64,000 nucleotides of DNA from Rhodeus uyekii (lineage: Eukaryota > Chordata > Actinopteri > Cypriniformes > Acheilognathidae). The stretch spans positions 1,357,501 through 1,421,500 of the forward strand of contig JAWRVZ010000065.1 in the NCBI GenBank assembly GCA_037043235.1, given 5' to 3'. Made by a program: the position numbers and the translations under genes. Under the pieces are notes generated by a model that was given only the letters and a program-made list of their open reading frames with translations, did not search any database and was not told where the DNA came from. Positions 37,991 to 50,101 of this stretch are shown here, piece by piece; within the stretch, counting starts at the first letter, position 1, and the number at the start of each line of letters is the position of its first letter.

Positions 37991-39639
37991 TAATATATAC
38001 CTTAATATATAATAATTTTTTGTTATTTATATTTATTTATTAGATGAAAAATGTTGATACTCGAGACCTGTAAGAGGAATTGTCAGTAATATTACTACGG
38101 GTTTACCATATATATATATATATATATGGTTAGTGATGCGATCTATGAACTACGTGAAGACTTAACTATTCTGCATTTAAGGCATCACCTGCAGTGTTTT
38201 ATAAAGCAGTAAACCAGGCCAAGCTGTTTCAGCTGAAGAACATCTGCTTAAACTGACACTTAGCAAGAGGACAAAGAAGCTACACCATGACAAACCGTTA
38301 ACTGGAAATGAATCAAATCTTTGTGCGCTTAAATCTGTATCTGTTTCATACCTGTAACAGTTGTGGATCTGACAGATGTCTGTTAAAGATCAGAGAGGTG
38401 TGTGTTTGTCTCGGTGTAGACTGATGGGTAAAGACTTGGCTGTTTAGTAATAATGCTTGACAGTCTCTCTACCTGAGAGCCCTCGCTGTCTCTTCTGCCT
38501 TTAGGATGTGGGATTATTTGTCAGAACCACTAGGTGGTCTGACAGTCACAGCGCCTCAGAGACCTCCGAGCTTCAGCTGAAGCTTCACTTTGATATATGG
38601 TTCTGTTCGGATGTTCTCTGTGATGAACGCCTGAGGTCGAGTGTCTCAGCTCAAAGATCAAGACTGAACGGTCTGGAGTAGAGACTGGTGATTTCGTATT
38701 GGTGTGGATGTTGAAGAGCTGAAGCAGGTACGTTGACAGTTGATTGAACCGCGCTGCTGCTTTTCCCTGTCGTATCTTGACTGGGTCGAGTTGTGGCCGT
38801 TTGCAGACAGATGGTTTCTCTTTCACTTGTCAGTATAATCCAAAAATTGAGTCTTTATTGCCCCGGTTGACAAAAGAAATCTGTCTCCTTCAATGATAAA
38901 GCTTGAATTGACAGATGAATCGCTGCAGTTGTTTGCAGAAGTTGAGTTGAAAAATAGATGTCTTTTTCTGTTGTTTCCACCTAAGAATGAATCCTTCTGA
39001 TAAGTGTAAAATAAACAAATCAATTCAATCTTCATTTAGATGAGTCCTGGTCCGAGGGACGTGCTGGTAATCAGAAACAGCTGCTCTCAGGCCGACCACC
39101 GTCATGAACGATCTTGAAGTGCCCTCAAAAGACATGTTAGGAAATACCAACAGAAGCGTACCACCTCCTTTCCTTCTCCACCTCCTTCTACTCCTCCTCC
39201 TCTTTCCCTGCTCCTCTCACAATGCTTCACTGCTACTCTATTTTAGTTGGAGGAATATCTCATCATCAGGAAGGAAAGTGAGATTGTATTGAGAAACAAT
39301 GGGGATTTGACTGAAGCTTGTGGTCTCCTGGTAATTATTTGAGTTTAGAAGTTTCATGCGACTTGTTGCTTTCAACATATTTTGTTTTCAGATCTTTTGT
39401 GCCTCTGACTCGAGCAAAACCTTGGAAAAAAATTTTTGTTAAAGTTTTATTCTATATATTATCAAACTATAAACTAACATGCACTATTATACACATTAGG
39501 CAGTAATGTTTGTAGAAGCTTGTTTAGTTAAAAAATTCTCAACTTAGTGTAATTAAGATACAGTTCATAAAAATTCCTGCGATTTGAAAAATTAATTTGT
39601 ACGTTTTTTTCTATTATACCTGTGGTCTCTGGAAAAATG

Positions 39640-39850
39640 CTGTACCTTTTTTTTTCTTTTTCTTATGCTCACCAAGGCTGCACTTTTTAAAACTAGATAA
39701 AAATTCTATAAATAATATATATTGTGAAATACATTACAAATACAATTATTATCATTTATTGTAAAAATGCTGATTATTCCTGTGATCTGTATTTTCAGCA
39801 TCATTACTCCAGTCTTCAGTCACATGATCCTTTAAAAATCATTCTAATAT
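39640..39850 (-). repeat. dispersed cyprinid repeat (TGATGCTGAAAATTCAGC family)
   Basis: On the plus strand it shows TTATGCTCACCAAGGCTGCA, then TTTTCAGCATCATTACTCCA and GTCTTCAGTCACATGATCC, the reverse complement of the family core. Confidence 0.65.
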
Positions 39851-42119
39851 CATGATTTGGTCTCTAAAATTTGGCTGTCAGCGCCTTCCATGTGACCCGT
39901 CACTGATATACGTGCCCATACCTGGCTATCAGTGTATGCATCTGCTGCGTACTTTAATTTGCGAATAGTCTTTAATGCGGTAAAGTTAGTTTTAGTTACG
40001 ATATTCACTGGACATTTCTTTTCCATTGCCACTATTCTATAGAGTTTGCAGTCTTACAAAGAAATCTATACCATGATTAGTTTTAATATGCAACAATTGT
40101 ATATTGACATCAAATATGAATTCAAAGCCAGCTTCATATTTATACATGAGAATACTTTGACAAGCTACCAAGGGTGTTGATGCTCATATCATAACTCTAA
40201 GACAATAGACTTAGACACTCTTCTATGCTATGTATGTTATTAGATATGTATATGTATGTTATTTGTATATATATCTTGGGTACTTATCCAACAGACAGTT
40301 GAAATAAACAGAAATGGTTGGGGATAGAAGAGGTGGGATGGAGTTATGAGGTTTGAAAATCAGAAAAACCGTTGCAAGGTTTAGTCACAAGTCATTGGTT
40401 TAGTATTTGTAAAGCCCACATATAGATGTAAAAGGGTGACCAATAATAAAAAAAAAAATTTTAAAGACAAAATATTGAGACGAGTTTTCTGAATGATATT
40501 TTCAATTTAATTCATAGAGTAAATGTATGTTTCGTCTTTTAATTGGGATTCAAATCAGACGTGAATCGAATGCCTGTGCATAAATCCGGCCTTTGTCTTT
40601 AACAGAACGAGGAATCTACTCATCCATCAAAACCATTAAAATACTTATCATTGCCTCCATCACAACCTTTAAAAAAAAAGCACGATGACACACCACCAGC
40701 TCGACAACAAATATCTCTTTTATAATCCTTCACTTTTATATGATTGATGCAGGCACATGATACTTCCTCAGACACGATATTGGCAATAGGACATTGAAGA
40801 GACCCACCATGTGACCAGACTAGCTTTGGGCAACGGTTGAGTTTCATCAGTCTGGGGTTTGGTTTCTTTGTAAAGTATTGACATCATTCCTCGGGATTGT
40901 GATATCTGAGCAATTCGAAATGTTATCAGTACATAAATCACGTAAGTATAATTACGAATGTAAGCATGCTTGTTCTTGTGCATTGCTGTGAAGTTACAAG
41001 GGTGTTCTTAGTTGTTGCCAGAGTGTTTCTAGGTTGTTGCTTAAAGGTTTTAATGTATAGTCGTAATATGAGCAATAGTAAGACTGAGGTGTGCCATAAT
41101 AATCAATTAATAATGCAAACCAACGTTGCTTTCGTTCCCTTAACAGAGCTGCTCTGGGTGCAGGAACCACTCGAGGTAAAGTGTGACTGTGGCACTTGAA
41201 GTTGTCATCAGACACCACTGAGACTCATGGCTCTCTCTCATCAGCCCTGGTCATACGGACAGCGATAAAATGCCTTTCTCTTCATTTACCCGGCCACAGG
41301 ATCGTGTGAAGAGAATCATCCATGTGCCCACACCACACCTACGTCTGAAACAAGGTCAGTGAGGGGTATTAATGATAATAAAGACCAACTATATATTGCT
41401 CAAAAAGCTGATGGTCAATGGGGGGGGGGTGGGTTTCTCTGCTCTGCTCACACCTCATGTATTAAACTTAACAAGACAATGCCAGTTTAAAAGTGGTAAG
41501 TGGTGATAGTCGTATCAATTGCTTTTCAGCCATTGGAAATCTTTGCATGGACCATTTTAAGGATTGTGACCTGTCCTGACCCACATTTTACCCACATAGA
41601 CAGTGTTAATCCACCTGATGATCACGCATGAAAAGACCAACTTTTCCTTTATTTATTGCTTTTATGCTTCTGTCATTCATATTGACCTTTATTGTTGTCC
41701 TAAGAGCTGAACGGATTATTACGCCAAAGGCCTCTGCAAACATTCTCAAAAGCCAAACAAAACATTGGCAATGTTCAAAGTGATATCGCTGGGGGTTTTC
41801 TAAATATGCAAAACAAGCAGAACAACCTCTTGGTGTCTGTCTCTGTCTCCTCTTGTGTTCTGGTGTCAAAGCTTATTTTCTTGTTCACGCTTTGGAAACA
41901 ATGGAGAAGAGATGGTAGCTTTCCACACTCAGCAAAAAGTCATTTTAGAAATTTGTATTCATCACAATGGTTGTGCTGATACCTTAGACTCTTTTCAGAT
42001 CTGACATTCAGACTCAGCTTTAAGATTATGGGGTATTCGTTTAAAAAAAAAAAAAAAATCTGCAAACAAATTATTCTAAGAATAATTCTCAGAACTAACC
42101 GAGCTATTGTAATTTCCTG

Positions 42120-42120
<1 letters not shown>

Positions 42121-42212
<92 letters not shown>
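42121..42212. repeat. (TA)n microsatellite
   Basis: About 90 bp of uninterrupted TA, followed by further AT-rich tracts up to 42341. Confidence 0.95.
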
Positions 42213-42216
<4 letters not shown>

Positions 42217-42341
42217 TAAATTTATTTTATATATATATTAAATATTTATAATAAAAAAATATATATATAAAAAAAAAAATATATATATATATATAATGTG
42301 TATATATATATATATAATATATATAATGTGTATATATATAA

Positions 42342-42417
42342 AAATGCGTATCATTGCTTTAAATACAACATCAAACAAGATATTAATTTAAAAGAAAAAT
42401 AGCACAAGCAGACCTTG

Positions 42418-42496
<79 letters not shown>

Positions 42497-42645
42497 TTTA
42501 TATATATATACAATTATTTTTGTTTGTTAGTTTTTTTGTTTATAAACGTAAAATAAACCATTTTGCCTGGAAGGTCTACTTGTGCTATTTTTCTTTTAAA
42601 TTAATATCTTGTTTAATGTTGTATTTAAAGCAATGATACGCATTT
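42342..42645. repeat. foldback element with 75-bp inverted arms around (TA)n
   Basis: The left arm 42342-42416 and right arm 42571-42645 are reverse complements with only two differences, both transitions. Between them is a 154-bp spacer that is mainly a TA run (about 42420-42488). It has no coding capacity, and no clear target duplication was identified. Confidence 0.85.
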
Positions 42646-44579
42646 AGTCTGGCTTATTTGTAACTTAAGTTGTAACAAATTTTTTATATATATCTTTACT
42701 ATTTTTCTTGCTTGAAAGATGAAAACGTATCTCATCTTTCTAGTCAGACTACAAAGAACTTAGAGCTCATGGTAGCATTTTTTAGTGTTTTTTTTTTTGC
42801 ACATATGATGCATGGGAGTGTGAAACAAATCATAATGCTAAAATCACCTCTATCTCTTTTTACAGGGAGCTGCAAAGTTGCAGAATGCAGTGATAAGTGG
42901 TAGAGACCTTGTGCATCAGGGTTATCACCTGAGAGAGAGTGGACCCTTCTGTGACCGGGTGTTAGAGATCGCTCTGACTACACCCTGACACAATCCTGGC
43001 TGAAAGAAAGAGCCAGACAAGCAGACATTCCAACACGCCAATGACAGTTGAATGCATTTCTTTGGTTAGTAGAATTCCTACTCAATGTCTTGTTTATAAG
43101 TTGATTTCCAAAAGTTTGTATGAGCCATTTAACAACAATGTAGACCATTTTATTGACCAAATGATGGAAGTCACTAGAGAGAAGTCTGTCGTTTCGTTTT
43201 TAAAATTATGTTAGTTTAAAAAAAATACTGAAACATGCACAGGTGAATTTCTTATAAGAAGATCAATATTTAGAAAACCGATACAGTGAATTTCATGCTG
43301 ACTTTAAGTGATGAAGATAAAAACCGTTATCTGGACACAAGAACTCAATGACCTCTGTTTTGAATTGATGGCCAGGTTGATTGTCAAGATGATTTCCCCC
43401 TTAACCACTTTAACCTCATTAGACATACCGTGTTCTTTACTTTTCAGGCCGATTGGACTCAATGTTTTACGTCTTTTTGTGTCTTGGGACCACTCTACCT
43501 TCCGTCTTTCTATTGTGTTACCGTAGGCCTTTCTTTGCTTCTTTGCTTTTGTTGTACCCTAACCAGTGTGCGCACACACAGGAAGTCTCATATCCATTTC
43601 CTTTGAGATTGGACAGAACAATTGATCACCTTTACTCCACCCTTTCTCCTGCCAATTCAGTATTGTATGCGATTCATTAAAGGCCATAGAAAACTGTGAC
43701 TCTCAGTCAGGGTGTGGTTAATTGGTTGTCTGTTACTGTGCTTCCAGGAAAATATCTATTTTTTACCCTAATACCATGTATGTGGACACCTTGTCTTTTG
43801 GTACATTCCGGGTCTTGGACGTGATCATTTATCCACACTTCTGGATTGTTAGGCTTTTGTTATCCACAAAACCAAGAAAAGTTGGACAATGTCCCAGTGA
43901 AGGTCCATTAGATTTCCATTGAGAGCTAATCTTCACTGACTGGAAGTTTGTCCACTCTAACAATGGGTCAACCAAACCCAGTTATTTAGATTTATGCCTA
44001 AATAAGTGTGTTCTCTATTGTTTTCCAAGCGGTTGTGCTACTTTAGAAAGTGGCATTTTGAGATGTAATGAAATAATTCTGTAATTTTGTCCTGCAAGTC
44101 TGCAATGAGGTTTCATTCACTCTTCAGTCGCCCACGTGGAATGGAAGTGAACTGAATCAGGTAAATCCTCCTTATTGTAGCTGGTATCTCTGGTATGCAC
44201 AAAGAACAGAGAAGAGAGGGACACATTGGATCCATCAAATGGCTGGCGCTGGAATAGGGATTAATGAGGATTACCACAGAAGAACAAGAGGATAGGCACC
44301 ACTGTCGAACCATGCAGGAGTTCTGTGAGTCTGGAGCAATATTTAGAAATCAAATCTACTTTTAAACTAAATCGGGTACATTGTGTCAATATTGCTAAAT
44401 ACATTAACCCCATGAGATGCATCTATTCCATACAAATGTGTAGTCCAGCTGGAAAGGCCAGTTATATGTTGTGTTTTCAATGTTGCTCTCCAGAATGGGA
44501 TGAAATTAACTGATTTTCCAAGCAGGCTTCTAAATTAACTAGACTAGTGAAACATCCTCGTTCCACCACCATTAACCCA

Positions 44580-44640
44580 AAGATAGGGTTAGGGTTTGTT
44601 TTGTTAGGGTTAGGGTTTGATAGGGTAAAGGGTACTACAC
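44580..44640. repeat. telomere-like TTAGGG-related short repeats
   Basis: AGGGTTAGGGTTT occurs twice with TTTGTTTTG between them, followed by TGATAGGGTAAAGGG. It is too short and degenerate for a clear interstitial telomere array. Confidence 0.5.
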
Positions 44641-44644
44641 TAGC

Positions 44645-45125
44645 TAGACCAGTAGTGTTCAATTCTGCTCCTGGTGGACCAATGTCCTGCACACATTAGC
44701 TTCAACCTGCTCCAACCTGCTCCAACACTCTTGCTTGGAAGTTTCTAATGAATCTGAAGAGCTTGATTAGTTGGTTTAATTCCCAACACACATCGTCTGC
44801 CAAGTTGGTCTTTTTTCCCAACCCATGAACATGTCCATATTCTCCTCTGTTGCTCCTTCCTTTATTTTTCAGTGCATATCAAAACAATAATTGCCAAAGT
44901 GATTCATCTTGCTCTATTTCTTTACCACTAGTGCATGCATGACGTTTTATTATATTTTATATAATTTGTCGTAGACCAGGTGTCTTCGTACGTACAGACT
45001 ACATGTTTTTTGTCCATGTTGTGCAGTGTAATTTGTAATGATCTTATAGGATTGCCGAAATCTGTAACATGCATAATTAGGCTTGACGGACACTGGCCTT
45101 CCAGGAGCAGGTTTGGACAACCCTA
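44645..45125. mobile_element. dispersed cyprinid TIR repeat
   Basis: The left part has GTGTTCAATTCTGCTCCTGG and the right part has CCAGGAGCAGGTTTGGACAA with TTAGG near it. They are inverted relative to each other and match a very common cyprinid repeat consensus. The middle 44760-45060 is unremarkable AT-rich sequence. Confidence 0.6.
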
Positions 45126-47404
45126 AGCTATACCAACTATTACATATATAGACCAGCATTTCAGCAAGTGGATTCTTAGATAAAATGTAATGACTACGCC
45201 TGGAAAAGTAAAAGTTGTATTAATTCAGAACTGCTCAAATTCCAATTCAAATATTCTCAATCATTCTAAGCAAACCTACACTGTCGCTTTCAACTTGTCT
45301 TACTTATCCAACAGTTCAAGTTTTCATATACCGAGATTGAGAGCATACTGTATGTTGCCTTTCCCCCTGCTAAAAGTTAATGCTACCTATATGCTAATGC
45401 TACCCTTTTACTGTATCCTACGTAGTTTTATGGCAGTCAGCTAAATAGTCCCTCAGGAGCAGGAAACGTGGTGTAACAGCATGTAGGCAGATCCCTGTAA
45501 GATAACTTTGTTTGAGGGATGGTCCAATGCTTAGCCATAGCCTGGGGCCTGCTTCATTCGCACAATCTGGGATCATGCCTCAATGCGCACGTTTAATAGA
45601 CACAGCGGACTTCATAATGACATCATGCCTTTGTTTGAAATCCCATCACCCATTCACCACTCTGCTGCTGGCTTAGGCTGCCAGCGCCAGCAATATCAAC
45701 AAGTAGCACCTTTAAATGAAGGCTCCAGGGTCAACTAGCATGAGGACTGTTTGCTCCAACTTTTTGCGTATTCTTTGCAGATGTTTGGTGTTGAGTTACT
45801 TTTGTAGGGTTCTGTTTGAAAACCCATGTAGGAGTTGACTTTAGATGAGTACTTGCAACGGTTAGGATAAAATACATGATTTATTATTGTCAGGTTACAT
45901 CAGTTACTAAAGTTGGCAGTAGATGCTAAACTTATGGTTTTCTCCAAGCCTTGTTTTTGCTGGTTTTAGAGGGTTTTGGGGAACTTGTCAGACTGGGAGA
46001 CTAGCTTCAACTAGATTGCCGACCAGCTTTAACCAGCTAAGGTGTGAAATGGTCTTAAGAAATAGCAGAAATAGGGAAATGTCTCATACTTATATTTGTT
46101 TCCCTCGACTTTTAACAGTTGTGTTTTGAAAAATCATGGTATAATCAACTCAGTCACTGGAGAATCTCAGTACTCAATCTCAGATCCCTCACTGTTAATC
46201 CAGTTCTTGTCCTCTTAAAATGATTGTAGAGGGGCAATTTTAGGTTATATACCTCATTTTGTATTTCATTTTATAGTAAATGCAACGGTGTAATTGGGGC
46301 TATCCTGTTAGACTTTGTATAATAAAAATAAATGTTTTAACACATACTTTTGTAGAGGAGTTACTAGTGTTTAATTTGAATTTGTTGTTGTTGCATACAT
46401 GCAAATGCAGTGCCTCCGCCCTTCAAATATTAATGTAGCCACTCACTGAACATCATTCTTTAGTATAGGCCAATGGCAATGCTTAGTCCATGATCTCTAG
46501 AGCACATTCCAGTTGGACAAAAAGTGGTCCACACGGGCTAAAGCATTGTCTATAGAGGGATTATTAGTTGTGGTTCTGACTAATTAGAAGTGTATGTAAA
46601 ACTTTGCTTGACCTACTGTACTAAAAAGTTACAGATTTATTTTCAAAAGCATGTCCCCATTCATGACTTGTAATGCCAACAATAAAATTGGTTCCAGTTT
46701 ACCATAGGAAACTATCATCATTTTCACGATAACATGGTGTTTTTGAGCCATTCTCTGGTGATGCAGTATGATGTCAAATGAGATTAAAAAAATAAAGACC
46801 AATTTCTCTTGATTCAAGTTTGATCTAGTAGTGTTATTAACCACTATACTATACACTCTGTAAATGTTAAAAAAAATTAGCATGTTCAAATGTGAGCTTG
46901 ATTGGTGTTTTTAAAAAGTGAAGTTCAAAGAGCCATACAATAGTTTGTTGCTGTTTTTCAAACCAGCCTGTTGCTAGCTTTTAGGCTACTATAGCTTTCC
47001 CTAGCCTTCAAAAAATAACATGTGATGAGAGCACTTTCTCTGATGGTTTTAAGATTTAGCATAGCATTAGCCTGATGCATTTTGGAGAACTTGTAAACAA
47101 ATTATGGTTTTGTTGTGAAAAGCCCACCTTACAACTTCAGTGCTCACTTTCCTGCAAGTCAAAGAACAAAGGTTTCTGGAAAGTGACCAGAGATAGACGA
47201 TTGATAACACTGCTAGTTCCAACTCAAGTGGCAGTGTAGTGAATCTCGCAATCATGCTTTAATTAGCATCATTTTAAGTTTACACTTTTAAAATTGCCCT
47301 TTTCCCAATGTCAGTATGACACATGCGTTCACATTTGTGTTTGTGAATCCTATTGTGCTACGCGTCACCATGCGTCGCCCTCTGAATAAAGGCTGTCTGG
47401 CTCC

Positions 47405-47495
47405 CAGCTTAAATATTGCAGCAAACTAAAAACCAACCATCAGACTGGATTCATTCACTTCTGCTCACTCGGGCGACAAGGATTGGAGGCCATAG
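47405..47495 (+). promoter_or_regulatory. candidate gja8 promoter and non-coding first exon
   Basis: A TATA-like TTAAATA at 47409-47415 is followed about 80 nt later by an AG|GTGGGA donor at 47495/47496. That would join to the gja8 acceptor at 48014 through an intron of about 520 bp, a layout common for connexin genes. This is inferred from position and motifs only. The start site and exon are unproven. Confidence 0.3.
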
Positions 47496-48029
47496 GTGGG
47501 AACCAGAGAGCAAAAAGTTCACTTCACACCACAGTGTGCCAAGAGAAGGGGGAACACACATACTCTGGAGCTCTTACTGTGGCAAGTTGCCCATTTTATA
47601 CTGTTTACCTATTTTGCAGTTTGTTGTATTTAGAGCACCTTTGGTGTAAAGCTATGCATTTTATTCTTTTTGATTATTATTATTATTATTACTTTTAGTG
47701 TTGGGATGTGGAATTTGTAGAGTTTTGGGACTTGTTTGGCTTGTTTTGTTAGACCAGAGTGGAAAAATATACAGTGTCATTGTTTGATTTGATTATCTTT
47801 CAAATTCTAGACAATTATCAGATGGTTCTGATGCCGCAAACGTGATTTAAAAAAAGTATAACACAAATTACATTTACATCAACTCTTTGTTTGGGACAAT
47901 CTATAATGATGAAGTGTACCTTGAGATGTAGTCTAATACGTTTTCTAAATGTTCAATACAAAAAAATTTCACATCTCTGGCTGCTTTCAAAAATCTCTTT
48001 TGTTTGTTCCACAGTGCTGACAGTCAACC

Positions 48030-49208
48030 ATGGGTGACTGGAGTTTCTTGGGCAACATCCTCGAGGAAGTAAATGAGCATTCGACAGTAATCGGTAGGGT
48101 GTGGCTCACGGTCCTCTTCATCTTCCGAATCCTCATCTTGGGCACAGCCGCGGAGTTTGTGTGGGGCGACGAGCAATCGGATTACGTGTGCAACACGCAG
48201 CAGCCGGGTTGCGAGAACGTTTGCTACGACGAGGCATTCCCCATCTCGCACATTCGGCTATGGGTACTCCAGATCATCTTTGTTTCCACACCCTCTTTGG
48301 TGTATGTGGGCCACGCAGTCCACCATGTACACATGGAGGAGAAGCGCAAGGAACGGGAGGAGGCTGAGCTCAACAGACAGCAAGAGATGAACGAGGAGAG
48401 GCTACCGCTTGCGCCCGATCAGGGAAGCGTCCGTACGGCCAAGGAGACGAGCACAAAGGGCAGTAAGAAGTTTCGTCTAGAGGGCACTCTCTTGAGGACC
48501 TATATCTGCCACATTATCTTCAAGACTCTCTTTGAGGTAGGCTTCGTGGTGGGCCAGTACTACTTGTATGGCTTCCGAATTCTGCCGCTGTACAAGTGCA
48601 GCCGTTGGCCGTGCCCAAACACGGTTGACTGCTTTGTCTCAAGACCTACAGAGAAAACAGTTTTCATCATCTTCATGTTAGCCGTGGCCTGTGTCTCACT
48701 TTTCCTCAACTTTGTAGAAATCAGCCATTTGGGCTTGAAAAAGATCCACTTTGTGTTTCGTAAACCAGTGCGGCCGCAAGTCGAGGGACCAGGGGCAGCC
48801 GAGAAGGCCTTGCCTTCCATAGCAGCCTCCTCCATCCAGAAAGCCAAAGGCTACAAGTTGCTGGAGGAGGACAGAGCTACGTCGCACTTCTTCCCCCTGA
48901 CTGAGGTAGGGGGGATGGAGGCTGGACGGCTGCCGGCTCCATACGAGCCATTTGAGGAGAAATCAGACGAGGCGACCACACCTAAAAAAGACGTGTCTAA
49001 GGTGTACGATGAAACGCTGCCCTCCTACGCCCAGACGACCGTGATAGGACCGAGTGCAGCTGCGGGAGTTCTACGCAGGGATGAAGATGAGGACGAGATG
49101 GCCGTCGAAGCAGACGTGGAAGCCAGTGAGACGATAGAAGACACGCGACCGCTCAGCAGCCTGAGCAAGGCCAGCAGTCGGGCAAGGTCAGATGACTTGA
49201 CGGTATAA
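48030..49208 (+). CDS. gja8b: Gap junction alpha-8 protein (lens connexin 50/44.1 class)
   Basis: This connexin forms lens fibre-cell gap junction channels and hemichannels, which are needed for lens growth and transparency. The 392-aa protein starts MGDWSFLGNILEEVNEHST. Membrane segments are at about 21-41, 77-97, 155-178 and 208-230. Loop 1 has Cys54, 61 and 65 and loop 2 has Cys190, 195 and 201 with CFVSRPTEKT. The tail is acidic and ends RSDDLTV, close to the DDLAV end of the neighbouring gja5. The start is fixed by family alignment and by an acceptor (TTTGTTCCACAG) ending at 48014, 15 nt before the ATG, so the coding part is one exon behind a non-coding first exon. The predicted size of about 44 kDa fits zebrafish Cx44.1 (gja8b); the b letter is inferred. 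Confidence 0.95.
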   Translation: MGDWSFLGNILEEVNEHSTVIGRVWLTVLFIFRILILGTAAEFVWGDEQSDYVCNTQQPGCENVCYDEAFPISHIRLWVLQIIFVSTPSLVYVGHAVHHVHMEEKRKEREEAELNRQQEMNEERLPLAPDQGSVRTAKETSTKGSKKFRLEGTLLRTYICHIIFKTLFEVGFVVGQYYLYGFRILPLYKCSRWPCPNTVDCFVSRPTEKTVFIIFMLAVACVSLFLNFVEISHLGLKKIHFVFRKPVRPQVEGPGAAEKALPSIAASSIQKAKGYKLLEEDRATSHFFPLTEVGGMEAGRLPAPYEPFEEKSDEATTPKKDVSKVYDETLPSYAQTTVIGPSAAAGVLRRDEDEDEMAVEADVEASETIEDTRPLSSLSKASSRARSDDLTV

Positions 49209-50095
49209 GTGATATAGAACTGGATTAGAATTGCAGCAGTATAAATTGTAGTTTTGGGAAAAGTGTAGACAGTAAAAACGAGTGAGAGAAAGAAAGAGGT
49301 GCCTTTTAGGCAACTGTGACGACACTTATAATACCAGCTTGATATTTTGAGGAAGAAAACAATTTAAAAAAATAATGCTGTGCAATTTTCATGAGGAAAC
49401 TTGAGAGCTTGATTCATTTTTTTTATACAGCAGTATTTTTGTACTGTTTTTATCAAACAGTTAACAAACCAAAGTTAGCGATCTGCAGCAGCTAGATCCA
49501 CGTCGGGAGGAGTTGGAGGAACTTATTTAGCAAAATATGTGCTGTTTTTAAAAAATAATATTTTCTATCCAGAATTTTACTTATCGAAGGTGAGATTCTG
49601 ATGTTTACATTTTTGGATTAGCCATTAGCTGAATGTTGTATGTGATATTTTGTTATTATTCTGATAAGAAAAACTGTCAGGGCATCATCCTTTTCACCTC
49701 AACAATTTCAACCACACATGATGATAAATAATCAATCTTATTTTGATTTGTATGTGAATTTTACTGTAATGGATAGGTGTATGTGTGAGGTGAAACAAAT
49801 GCTGATAGTTTCGTTGCACAGTCGTTCATCATGGCATACTAGCAAAACATAGACTATTTATTTAAAAGAAATGGCCACCGCTGATATACGTTAAAAACAA
49901 TATCTCGTTTCTCATTTGAGTCTTGATTTCATAAACTGTAGGTTAGAGTGTATCTAGCAATAACTGTAATAATAATTGCATTAGCCATAGAAAAGATTGT
50001 AGGCCACATTCTTTCTAGTCTCTCTGCGCATGCAGCCACGATGATGATGATAAAGATCATGCCCAATCAGCACAAAGTATTGTTCAACAAGAGAC

Positions 50096-50101
50096 AATAA
50101 A
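50096..50101 (+). terminator. polyadenylation signal of gja8
   Basis: AATAAA about 890 nt after the gja8 stop. The interval 49209-50095 holds no other gene and is taken as the 3'UTR. Downstream sequence is only moderately T-rich. Confidence 0.4.

Larger units (their letters stand above)
37056..42120. other. gene-poor interval with repeats
   Basis: Apart from the AT-rich repeats at 37620-37990 and the dispersed repeat at 39640-39850, no supported gene. A less AT-rich block at about 38450-38830 and a short exon-like piece at about 41301-41354 (acceptor CGGCCACAG, donor AAG|GTCAGT) are unassigned. Confidence 0.4.
42646..47404. other. upstream region of gja8, no supported gene
   Basis: Only short unsupported frames, the telomere-like tract at 44580-44640 and the TIR repeat at 44645-45125. 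Regulatory elements for lens expression would be expected nearby but cannot be identified by eye. Confidence 0.4.

Noticed and set aside
38530..38826. 98-aa minus-strand frame
   Set aside because: No domain or splice support; sits in a GC-richer block but composition looks random.
44580..44640. interstitial telomere from a chromosome fusion
   Set aside because: Only two short AGGGTTAGGG pieces with interruptions; similar phrases are common in cyprinid repeats.
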